Source: Rhodobacteraceae bacterium UBA996 (GTDB lineage Bacteria; Pseudomonadota; Alphaproteobacteria; Rhodobacterales; Rhodobacteraceae). From it: a DNA stretch of 12,897 nucleotides. The position numbers and the translations under genes were made by a program. The stretch covers positions 1 through 12,897 of the forward strand of contig DBBA01000208.1 in the NCBI GenBank assembly GCA_002291955.1, given 5' to 3'. This document shows positions 1-5,540 of this stretch, piece after piece (positions within the stretch are counted from its first letter, which is position 1; each line of letters opens with the position of its first letter). The notes beneath the pieces were generated by a model that searched no databases, was not told where the DNA came from, and saw nothing but the letters and a program-made list of their open reading frames with translations.

Positions 1-782
1 CCGGCGGGCGTGAACCGCTTCGTCAGGGTGCCCGCGTTGAAGAAGTGCCCCTGCGACGGCAGGCGGCGGCACAGGTCGGCGCGCAGGACCATGATCCCCT
101 GATGCGGGCCATAGGTCTTGTAGGTCGAGAACAGGTAGATGTCGGCACGGAGCGCGGCGATGTCGGGCAGCCCGTGCGGCGCACCCGCCACGCCGTCCAC
201 GCAGGCCACCGCGCCCGCGGCATGAACACGCGCGACGATGGCCGCCACATCGTTGATCTCGCCCACGACGTTCGACACATGGGGGAAGCAGACCAGCCGC
301 ACCTTGCCGTCAAGCAGACGGTCCAACGCGGCGGGGTCCAGATGCCCGGTCTCGCGGTCCATCTTCCATTCGCGCACGTCGATGCCCGCCGCGGCGAGCC
401 TGCGCCAGACGCCGGTGTTCGCCTCGTGGTCCTGATCCGTCACGACGATCGCTTCGCCCGGCAGCATCCACCCGCGGAAGGCTTCGGCAAGGACATAGGT
501 GTTCTGGCTGGTGGACGGGCCGAAGTGCATCTCGTCGGGACGCACGTTCATCATGGCGGCAAGGCGCGCGCGGGCCTCGTCCATCTCGCTGCCGCCTTCG
601 CGCGAGGGGGAATAGTGCCCGTAGGGCTGCACCTTCCGGCTGCGGTAGAACCGTGTCAGCCGGTCGACAACCTGCCGGCACGGATAGGACCCGCCCGCGT
701 TCTCGAAGAAGGCAAGGTCGCGGCTCGCAGGTTCTTCAAACGCCGGAAACTGTGCCCGGACGAAATCAAGATCGAGCGACAT
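1..782 (-). CDS. class V aminotransferase-fold PLP enzyme (partial, 3' end beyond window)
   Basis: A continuous minus-strand frame starts at the ATG at 782-780 and stays open to base 1, giving about 260 N-terminal residues. The fold is a PLP-dependent class V aminotransferase (cysteine desulfurase, SufS/CsdA or isopenicillin N epimerase-like). Visible landmarks are ENAGGS at residues 27-32, DQDHEAN with the PLP-stacking His119, the PLP-N1 Asp196 in CVDGVAG, and the Schiff-base Lys222 in STYKTYGPHQG. The chosen start has GGGGAG five bases upstream. An in-frame ATG six codons earlier (800-798) has a poorer ribosome site. The gene lies 115 bases downstream of acuI on the same strand. True SufS enzymes carry a C-terminal catalytic Cys, which is beyond the window, so the exact substrate cannot be decided. 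Neither a sulfur-assembly operon nor any other clue to substrate is visible next to it. Confidence 0.9.
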   Translation of the reverse strand, partial: MSLDLDFVRAQFPAFEEPASRDLAFFENAGGSYPCRQVVDRLTRFYRSRKVQPYGHYSPSREGGSEMDEARARLAAMMNVRPDEMHFGPSTSQNTYVLAEAFRGWMLPGEAIVVTDQDHEANTGVWRRLAAAGIDVREWKMDRETGHLDPAALDRLLDGKVRLVCFPHVSNVVGEINDVAAIVARVHAAGAVACVDGVAGAPHGLPDIAALRADIYLFSTYKTYGPHQGIMVLRADLCRRLPSQGHFFNAGTLTKRFTPA

Positions 783-897
783 GTGTTCTCCCCAAAGCAT
801 GTGTTCTCAAAGCGGTTTGGCTGGTCAAGCGGAAGCTGCGACACGGAAGCGCCAGAACGCGACGTCACGCGGAGTCTGGCGTGTTTCTGCCACGCCC

Positions 898-1887
898 TCA
901 GGCCGCGGGGTCGACGACCACCCGGCCGCGCACCGCACCCTTCAGGATTGCCCGGCCGAGGTCGGGCAGGTCCTCGAGGCGCGCCGGAACGATCATGCTT
1001 TCCAGAAGGTCGGGAGCAAGATCGCGCGCGATCCGGTCCCAGGCGCGGACGCGGTCAGCATAGGGTTTCGTGACGCTGTCGATGCCCAGAAGGTTCACCC
1101 CCCGCAGCAGGAACGGGATGATGTTGACCGGCACCTCGACCCCGCCGGCATTGCCGACCGCGGCGGAGGAGGCGCCGTGGCGCAGCTGGCCCAGGACGCG
1201 GCCCAGCATCGCCCCGCCCACCGCATCGACGCATCCTGCCCAGGTCTCGGTCTCCAGCGGTTTCGGGATGGTCTCGGCCACCTCTGCGCGCGGCACGATG
1301 CGCGCCGCGCCAAGGCCACGCAGATACCCCTCCTGTTCGGGGCGCCCCGTGACGGCCGCGACCTCGTACCCGGCACGGGCCAGCAGCGCCACGGCGATCG
1401 ACCCGACCCCGCCCGCAGCGCCGGTGACAAGGACCGGCCCCTGCCCTGGAACCAGCCCATGTGATTCGAGCGCCTGGATCGCCAGCATCGCGGTGAAGCC
1501 CGCGGTGCCCACCGCCATCGCGGTGCGCGTGGTCAGCCCGGCGGGCAACGGCACCAGCCAGTCGGCGCGCACGCGGGCCCGCTCGGCGTAGCCGCCCCAG
1601 TGGGTCTCGCCCACCCGCCAGCCGGTCAGGATCACCCGGTCCCCGGGCGCGTAGCGCGGATCATCCGAAGCGGTGACCGTGCCGGCAAAGTCGATGCCGG
1701 GGACATGCGGCCAGGCGCGGACCAGCCCGCGGCCCGATCCCAGGCACAGGCCGTCCTTGTAGTTGAGGGTCGAGTACTCGACGGCGACCGTCACGTCGCC
1801 GGGCTGAAGGCGGTCCTCGGACAGGGACTGCACGCCCGCGTGGGTGCTGCCGTCCTCGGCTTTCTCGACAACAAGGGCGCGGAACAT
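898..1887 (-). CDS. acuI: AcuI-type NADPH-dependent acrylyl-CoA reductase (YhdH/YhfP family)
   Basis: This is a 329-residue zinc-free medium-chain dehydrogenase/reductase, the usual length for the YhdH/AcuI family. The N-terminal catalytic domain contains LNYKDGL (41-47) and the family-typical HVPGIDFAGTV (61-71). The Rossmann domain has the nucleotide loop TGAAGGVGS (155-163), and TGR at 180-182 is well placed to bind the NADPH 2'-phosphate. AcuI reduces acryloyl-CoA to propionyl-CoA in the cytoplasm; this detoxifies acrylate made from DMSP and also serves in 3-hydroxypropionate assimilation. The family assignment is strong; the precise substrate is inferred. The gene follows the DinB-family gene by 20 bases, so the two are probably cotranscribed. 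No acuR, acuK, dddL or dmdA neighbour is present, unlike the Rhodobacter sphaeroides acuR-acuI-dddL arrangement, so a general quinone/enoyl reductase role remains possible. Confidence 0.85.
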   Translation of the reverse strand: MFRALVVEKAEDGSTHAGVQSLSEDRLQPGDVTVAVEYSTLNYKDGLCLGSGRGLVRAWPHVPGIDFAGTVTASDDPRYAPGDRVILTGWRVGETHWGGYAERARVRADWLVPLPAGLTTRTAMAVGTAGFTAMLAIQALESHGLVPGQGPVLVTGAAGGVGSIAVALLARAGYEVAAVTGRPEQEGYLRGLGAARIVPRAEVAETIPKPLETETWAGCVDAVGGAMLGRVLGQLRHGASSAAVGNAGGVEVPVNIIPFLLRGVNLLGIDSVTKPYADRVRAWDRIARDLAPDLLESMIVPARLEDLPDLGRAILKGAVRGRVVVDPAA

Positions 1888-1907
1888 GCGGAAGCCTTTC
1901 GGATGGG

Positions 1908-2417
1908 TCAGCCGAGGGACGGCATCAGGATCAGGTCGGTATCGGCGGGCCGGGCACCGGCCGCGGTCAGCATCGCGTGAACCTGGCCGCGATGGTGGGT
2001 CTGGTGGTTGAAGACGTGCATCGCCAGCACGCGGCGCGGACGGGACAGGTCACGCCCAAGCACGACCGACCGCCAGGTCAGATCGCCGTCCAGGTCAGCG
2101 TCCGCCATGCCGTCCGTCCAGGCCATGAGACGCGCATCCAGGTCGGTCCGGCGATGGCACAGGTCGCGCCAGTCCGACACCCAACGGGCGCTCTCCGCTA
2201 TGGTGGCGACGTCCGGCGCAGGGCTGCCGGTGAAGCGGTGCAGCCAGAGGCTGTCACCCCACAGAAGATGCGCAAGCGTGCCGTGGATCGACCCGAAGAA
2301 CGCCCCACGATCCGCGCGCCTTGCGGCGTCGTCCAGCGCGTCGGCCGCGCCATAGAGGCTGTCGTTCTGCCAGGCATTGTAGCGCGCCATCGTCCGGCAC
2401 CAGTCCGCAGCGATCAT
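1908..2417 (-). CDS. DinB family protein (putative metal-dependent four-helix bundle enzyme)
   Basis: This 169-residue protein belongs to the DinB/YfiT-like four-helix bundle superfamily. The likely metal-binding triad is visible: His50 in GTLAHLLWGD, then His138 and His142 in HVFNHQTHHRGQVH, the classic HxxxH signature near the C-terminus. Members such as thiol S-transferases (BstA) and mycothiol-dependent isomerases bind Zn or Ni at this triad and act on thiols, but most proteobacterial members have no known reaction, so only the fold and metal site are claimed. The ATG at 2417-2415 has AGGAG 12 bases upstream. It is the first gene of a probable minus-strand pair with acuI and is divergent from the binding-protein gene at 2659. 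The old gene name dinB (DNA polymerase IV) is unrelated. Confidence 0.85.
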   Translation of the reverse strand: MIAADWCRTMARYNAWQNDSLYGAADALDDAARRADRGAFFGSIHGTLAHLLWGDSLWLHRFTGSPAPDVATIAESARWVSDWRDLCHRRTDLDARLMAWTDGMADADLDGDLTWRSVVLGRDLSRPRRVLAMHVFNHQTHHRGQVHAMLTAAGARPADTDLILMPSLG

Positions 2418-2579
2418 GGCCTGCCCCCGCTCCTGCCTGCCCCCGGTCAGTCGCCGCAGTTAGGCCGAAGCCGGCGCCGGGGTCCACCCCCCGGACCCGG
2501 AACTGCCGCTCCGGCGCGCAGATGCGGCCCCCGGCCGCCGCACACACAAGGGATTGTACGTCGCACGGGCCAGTCGCCC

Positions 2580-2608
2580 TTGAAGGAGCCGCCCCGCGAC
2601 ACTAAGCC
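2580..2608 (+). promoter_or_regulatory. possible sigma-70 promoter of the binding-protein gene
   Basis: TTGAAG at 2580-2585 could be a -35 element. A 17-base spacer leads to TAAGCC at 2603-2608, a weak -10 element. Transcription would begin near 2615, placing the 2618-2637 hairpin at the very start of the messenger. The -10 match is poor, so this is only a candidate. Confidence 0.25.
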
Positions 2609-2617
2609 TCTTGCGGA

Positions 2618-2637
2618 CTCGGGCAAGGCCGCCCGAG
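2618..2637 (+). other. leader hairpin upstream of the binding-protein gene
   Basis: CTCGGGC at 2618-2624 pairs perfectly with GCCCGAG at 2631-2637 around a six-base loop. It lies 21 bases before the start codon and just before the GGAGGA ribosome site at 2649-2654, which it leaves exposed. It could stabilise the 5' end of the messenger. No known riboswitch was recognised. Confidence 0.45.
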
Positions 2638-2658
2638 CGACGCCCTTCGGAGGACGCC

Positions 2659-3705
2659 ATGACCCGCCTTTCCCGTCTTGCCTGCTCTGCCGCCTTCGCT
2701 GTCACCGCGGTGCCCGCGCTCGCCCAGACTGCGGATCTGCTCGTGTTCGACTATGCCGGGTTCGAAAACCCCGAGTTCCACACCACCTTTACCGCCAAGC
2801 ACGGGGCCAGCCCCGAGTTCACCTTCTTCGGCGACGAGGAAGAGGCGCTGCAGAAGGTTGTGTCGGGCTTCCGGGCGGATGTCAGCCAGATCTGTGCGGG
2901 GTCGGTGACGAAGTGGACCGAGGCCGGGATCATCGAGCCTTGGGACATCGCCAAGCTGCCCGAGTACGGCAACATCGACGCCAACCTGACCGGCACCGAC
3001 GTGGCCGCCGCGGCGGGCAACACCTATTTCATCCCGACCTACTGGGGTTCGACCGCGATCGCCTACAACGCCGATCAGGTGCCGGCCGAGGATGTCGCCT
3101 CGCTGCAGGTGTTCAAGAACCCGAAGTATGCCGGTCGCATGGCGATCCCCGACAACGTTGATGACGCCTGGGCGCTGGCCTATCTCGCCACCGGCGTGAC
3201 CAACATGCAGGATCCGACCGACGAACAGTTCGAGGCCGCCGCGGCTTGGCTGCGCGAGGTCCATGCCAACCTGCGCACCTACTGGGTCGATCCGGCCGAG
3301 CTGTCGCAGCTTCTGGCCACCGGCGAGGTGCTGGTGTCCTGGGCCTGGAACGAAACCGTTCCGACGATGACGGAACTGGGCTTCCCCATCGGCTTCCAGC
3401 GCGAGGCGACCGAGGGGTCGTCGGTCTGGATGTGCGGCTACGTGAACCTCGCCAACGGCGAAGGGTCCGAGGATCAGGCCTATGACTTCCTGAATGCCGT
3501 GCTCGACCCGTCCTCGACCGTGCCGCTCCTGCAGAACGGCTATGGCCATTCGAACGCGGCCGGGATGGCCGCCGAGACGGTCGTGAACCTGGACGAGGTG
3601 GGTCTTGGCGTGATCGAGGCGCCGGTGATCGCGCAGCTGCCCATGTCGATCGCGCAGCGCGAGAAACACGCCGAGACGTTCGAGCGGATCAAGGCCGGCT
3701 TCTGA
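2659..3705 (+). CDS. periplasmic binding protein of a polyamine-type ABC transporter (PotD/PotF-like)
   Basis: This 348-residue extracellular solute-binding protein has length and organisation typical of the spermidine/putrescine group. A clear Sec signal peptide ends at about Ala22 (AVPALA, then QTAD). The mature N-terminus LLVFDYAGFENPEF, the hinge-strand segment TYFIPTYWGSTAIAYNAD (about residues 123-140) and the C-terminal helical lobe fit the two-lobed fold. Cys79 and Cys259 are the only cysteines of the mature part and could form a disulfide in the periplasm. The ATG at 2659 has GGAGGA four bases upstream. No permease or ATPase gene is adjacent: the next gene is ssrA, after a strong hairpin. 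It is therefore an orphan binding protein whose transporter would be encoded elsewhere. Polyamine specificity is inferred from family resemblance; other cationic ligands are possible. Confidence 0.85.
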   Translation: MTRLSRLACSAAFAVTAVPALAQTADLLVFDYAGFENPEFHTTFTAKHGASPEFTFFGDEEEALQKVVSGFRADVSQICAGSVTKWTEAGIIEPWDIAKLPEYGNIDANLTGTDVAAAAGNTYFIPTYWGSTAIAYNADQVPAEDVASLQVFKNPKYAGRMAIPDNVDDAWALAYLATGVTNMQDPTDEQFEAAAAWLREVHANLRTYWVDPAELSQLLATGEVLVSWAWNETVPTMTELGFPIGFQREATEGSSVWMCGYVNLANGEGSEDQAYDFLNAVLDPSSTVPLLQNGYGHSNAAGMAAETVVNLDEVGLGVIEAPVIAQLPMSIAQREKHAETFERIKAGF

Positions 3706-3736
3706 TCCCCGCGCAGCCCTGAACCGCAGGCATCAC

Positions 3737-3764
3737 GCGCCGCTCCGGGTCACCGGGGCGGCGC
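3737..3764 (+). terminator. strong GC hairpin after the binding-protein gene, probable terminator
   Basis: A 12-bp stem is formed by 3737-3748 and 3753-3764 with one T-G wobble and a four-base loop GTCA. It begins 31 bases after the stop codon. No T-run follows, so it may end transcription inefficiently or protect the 3' end of the messenger. It lies just before the ssrA promoter. Confidence 0.55.
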
Positions 3765-3789
3765 TGTCGCATCCGGTCCCCCGCACCTC

Positions 3790-3818
3790 TTGCACCGGGG
3801 CCGCCGCGGGCCTACCTT
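3790..3818 (+). promoter_or_regulatory. probable promoter of ssrA
   Basis: TTGCAC at 3790-3795 and TACCTT at 3813-3818 are separated by 17 bases, the optimal sigma-70 spacing. Transcription would begin about seven bases after the -10 element, near 3825. That is the first base of a perfect 7-bp GCAA-tetraloop hairpin beginning the acceptor piece. This agreement supports the call although the -10 match is moderate. Confidence 0.5.
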
Positions 3819-3907
3819 AGGGTTGTCCGGGGCAACCCGGACTATGGCGATAAACGCGCCCGTAATAAGCGGATCGGACCCGGGGGCGGTACCCGGCGGC
3901 TCCACCA

Positions 3908-3929
3908 GATACCCTCGTTGGGGGACAAT
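3908..3929 (+). other. spacer between tmRNA pieces, removed in processing
   Basis: These 22 bases lie between the encoded CCA of the acceptor piece and the first G of the coding piece. In two-piece tmRNAs this segment is excised, leaving a nicked molecule held together by the acceptor stem and other pairings. The boundaries follow directly from the seven-base pairing of 3897-3903 with 3930-3936, so they should be accurate to within a base or two. Confidence 0.85.
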
Positions 3930-4015
3930 GGGGCCGAAACAGGATCGACGAACGTGTAAAGGGGATGGCCTTCGCCCGGTGAGCTACCACCGTTATCGGT
4001 GCAAATCGCATAGTT

Positions 4016-4054
4016 GCCAACGACAACCGTGCTCCGGTGGCGCTCGCTGCGTAA
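4016..4054 (+). other. tmRNA tag reading frame, ANDNRAPVALAA then TAA
   Basis: The frame starts at the resume codon GCC (4016-4018), just after the ATAGTT that resembles the bases upstream of the resume codon in other tmRNAs. It encodes 12 residues, ANDNRAPVALAA, followed by TAA. With the alanine carried by the tmRNA the appended peptide begins AANDN, the part bound by SspB in studied systems. It ends in LAA, the part read by ClpX and ClpA. A perfect 6-bp hairpin, CGCTGC/GCAGCG (4045-4060), surrounds the stop codon, as is common in tmRNAs. Confidence 0.93.
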
Positions 4055-4168
4055 GCAGCGCGCAAGACCGAAACCAAAGCCCTTGCGCTTAGCCGCGTAA
4101 GGCGGGGTCCGCAGGCACCTGGCAACAGAAGCCTGCACTTTCCCTCTCGGCCGCCCTTCGTCCTGACA

Positions 4169-4199
4169 CGGTTGTGCCTTGCGTGGCCGCGCGCAACCG
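4169..4199 (+). other. inverted repeat between ssrA and the DUF1194 gene
   Basis: CGGTTGTGC at 4169-4177 can pair with GCGCAACCG at 4191-4199 (nine pairs, one T-G wobble) around a 13-base loop. It lies about 30 bases beyond the tmRNA body and 14 bases before the next start codon. No T-run follows. It could be a weak ssrA terminator, a 3' processing signal, or a structure that limits access to the ribosome site of the next gene. Confidence 0.4.
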
Positions 4200-4213
4200 G
4201 GATCACTTGTGGC

Positions 4214-4867
4214 ATGCACCTCGCCGGTCCCCTGTTCGCCGCTTTGCTCCTTGCCGCTGCCCCGTCGCGGGGCTGCGAGGTCGCGCTGGTCCTCGCGATC
4301 GACGTGTCGGATTCGGTCGATTCCGGGGAGTACCGCCTTCAGGTGGACGGCCTGTCGGATGCACTGCGTGATCCGGCCATCGCGGACACCCTGGTCGAGG
4401 GGCAGATGGCGCTGACCGTGCTGCAATGGTCGGGTGCGGACCGGCAGCAGAATTCGGTCCCGTGGCGCAGGATGCTGTCGGCGGCGGATGTCGCGCGTCT
4501 TGCGGCAGACGCACGCACCATGCCCCGCGCCTTCGTCCGGTCGGACACCGCGCCGGGCGAGGCGATCGCGGCGGCCGTGGCGCTGTTTCCGGCCGTACCC
4601 GACTGCGCACGCCGGGTGATCGACGTGTCCGGCGACGGCGCCGAAAACGCGGGCCGGTCGACCGCGCAGGCCAGCCGTGCCGCCCATGCGGCGGGGGTCG
4701 AGGTCAATGGACTGGCCATCGAATCAATCGGCGTGGCGATCACCCAATTCTATCGCAGCGCCCTGATCACCCCCGGCGGCTTCGTGATGACCGCGCGCAC
4801 CCACACCGACTATGCCCGGGCGATCCGCGAGAAAATCCTGCGGGAAATCAGCAGGGTCAGCGGCTGA
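4214..4867 (+). CDS. secreted DUF1194 protein, von Willebrand A-like
   Basis: This is a 217-residue member of DUF1194, a family common in alphaproteobacteria. A signal peptide (MHLAGPLFAALLLAAAPSRG) is followed at once by the von Willebrand A-like core. The metal-ion-dependent adhesion site is visible as D30-V-S32-D-S34, with Thr112 in TAPGEAI and Asp138/Asp141 in IDVSGDGAEN at the positions expected for the rest of the site. Cys21 and Cys131 could pair in the periplasm. Cys21 follows SRG, a poor lipobox because of the Arg, so a lipoprotein is unlikely. The role of the family is unknown; by fold it should bind a metal and a protein partner. The start at 4214 was chosen because the signal peptide begins there; upstream in-frame residues do not belong. 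It lies directly downstream of ssrA, with no obvious promoter of its own. Confidence 0.88.
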   Translation: MHLAGPLFAALLLAAAPSRGCEVALVLAIDVSDSVDSGEYRLQVDGLSDALRDPAIADTLVEGQMALTVLQWSGADRQQNSVPWRRMLSAADVARLAADARTMPRAFVRSDTAPGEAIAAAVALFPAVPDCARRVIDVSGDGAENAGRSTAQASRAAHAAGVEVNGLAIESIGVAITQFYRSALITPGGFVMTARTHTDYARAIREKILREISRVSG

Positions 4868-4897
4868 CGCCCTGTTGCGGCCCGGGGCTTGCCGCAC

Positions 4898-4925
4898 TTT
4901 CAATCCGGGCCGCATCTTCTATGCT
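4898..4925 (+). promoter_or_regulatory. possible promoter of sspB
   Basis: TTTCAA at 4898-4903 and TATGCT at 4920-4925 are 16 bases apart in the 100-base gap before sspB. Transcription would start near 4932. Both matches are partial, so confidence is low. Confidence 0.25.
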
Positions 4926-4967
4926 GCCGCGACGCGACGACCCCAATGATTGACTGACGGGACCCCG

Positions 4968-5438
4968 ATGGCGCGGCAGATCGACTATGGCAACCTGATG
5001 CACCGGGCGATGCGCGGCCTGATCCGCGACGTGCTGTCGGATGTGGCCGCGCGCGGTCTGCCGGGCGGGCATCACTTCTTCATCACCTTGGACACGACGC
5101 ACCCGGACGTCGAGATCGCGGACTGGCTGTCGGACCGCTACCCCGAGGAGATGACCATCGTTCTCCAGCACTGGTTCGATCATCTCGAGGTGGATGACGA
5201 AGGCTTTGCCGTCACGCTCAACTTCGGCGACAGCCCCGAGCCGCTGTACATTCCCTTCGATGCCATCGTGACCTTTGTCGATCCGTCGGTCGAATTCGGC
5301 CTGCGCTTCGAAAGCCACGAGACCGACCCGGATGACCCGCCCGAAGGACCCGTGGATGGTCCCGCGGCCGAGGATGATGCGCCGCCGTCCGCGCGCGACG
5401 CCGAGGTCGTGCAACTGGACGCGTTCCGTAAGGGCTGA
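4968..5438 (+). CDS. sspB: SspB, ClpXP adaptor for tmRNA-tagged proteins (alphaproteobacterial type)
   Basis: This 156-residue protein matches the alphaproteobacterial SspB family (formerly DUF1321-like stringent starvation protein B). The N-terminal helix IDYGNLMHRAMRGLIRDVL begins at residue 5. The beta-rich substrate-binding body runs to about residue 115 and includes HHFFITLDTTHPDV and the family-typical FDAIVTFVDPSVEFGLRF. An acidic, Pro-rich flexible linker (117-145) leads to the C-terminal segment VVQLDAFRKG, the conserved tail that docks on the ClpX N-domain. SspB is a cytoplasmic dimer that binds the AND(N) part of the ssrA tag and hands the protein to ClpXP. I chose the ATG at 4968 because the family's first helix starts just after it; a TTG at 4950 in the same frame adds residues that look unrelated. 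The tmRNA it serves is encoded less than 1 kb upstream. Confidence 0.92.
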   Translation: MARQIDYGNLMHRAMRGLIRDVLSDVAARGLPGGHHFFITLDTTHPDVEIADWLSDRYPEEMTIVLQHWFDHLEVDDEGFAVTLNFGDSPEPLYIPFDAIVTFVDPSVEFGLRFESHETDPDDPPEGPVDGPAAEDDAPPSARDAEVVQLDAFRKG

Positions 5439-5540
5439 CGCCGTCCGACGGGCGGATTGCCGCCAAGTTCCCGCAGCGCAGACACATTGCGGTCGCATTC
5501 GCTTTGCACGGTCCGCCCAAGCCATCGGGGGAGAACCGCC

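Larger units (their letters stand above)
2418..2658. other. divergent intergenic region, 241 bases
   Basis: This stretch separates the minus-strand DinB gene from the plus-strand binding-protein gene and must hold both promoters. It is very GC-rich. It contains an imperfect hairpin around 2477-2500, with GGGTCC pairing to GGACCC, and a perfect 7-bp hairpin at 2618-2637. I see no credible coding frame in it. A possible plus-strand promoter and the leader hairpin are listed separately. No clear minus-strand promoter could be picked out. Confidence 0.6.
3825..4140 (+). ncRNA. ssrA: circularly permuted two-piece transfer-messenger RNA (alphaproteobacterial type)
   Basis: The gene has the permuted order found in alphaproteobacteria: acceptor piece first, a short spacer, then the coding piece. 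In the acceptor piece (about 3825-3907) GTCCGGG and CCCGGAC close on a GCAA tetraloop (3825-3842). A T-arm follows, with stem CCGGG (3880-3884) and CCCGG (3892-3896) around a seven-base loop, then CGGCTCC (3897-3903), discriminator A and encoded CCA (3905-3907). The coding piece opens with GGGGCCG (3930-3936), which pairs over all seven positions with 3897-3903 and creates the G3-U pair recognised by alanyl-tRNA synthetase. It continues with the GGATCGACG block, a hairpin at 3988-4001, the tag frame at 4016-4054 and a final stem GCAGGC/GCCTGC (4111-4136) resembling the last pseudoknot of one-piece tmRNAs. The RNA carries alanine, rescues stalled ribosomes and encodes a degradation tag. Exact ends are estimates. 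Confidence 0.95.

Noticed and set aside
878..896. Hairpin GGCGTG/CACGCC just after the acuI stop as a terminator
   Set aside because: Only six base pairs with a seven-base loop and no T-run. Such hairpins are expected by chance at this GC content.
45..1073. Long plus-strand open frame of 342 codons
   Set aside because: It lies antisense to the aminotransferase, whose PLP-site motifs are unmistakable, and its translation has no family character; it is a high-GC shadow frame.
1977..3161. Plus-strand open frame of 394 codons crossing the DinB gene and the binding-protein gene
   Set aside because: It overlaps two well-supported genes in other frames and reads as low-complexity Arg/Pro/Gly-rich sequence.
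3790..4215. Short open frames on both strands across the ssrA region
   Set aside because: The region is accounted for base by base by tmRNA structure; these frames are artefacts of the RNA gene.
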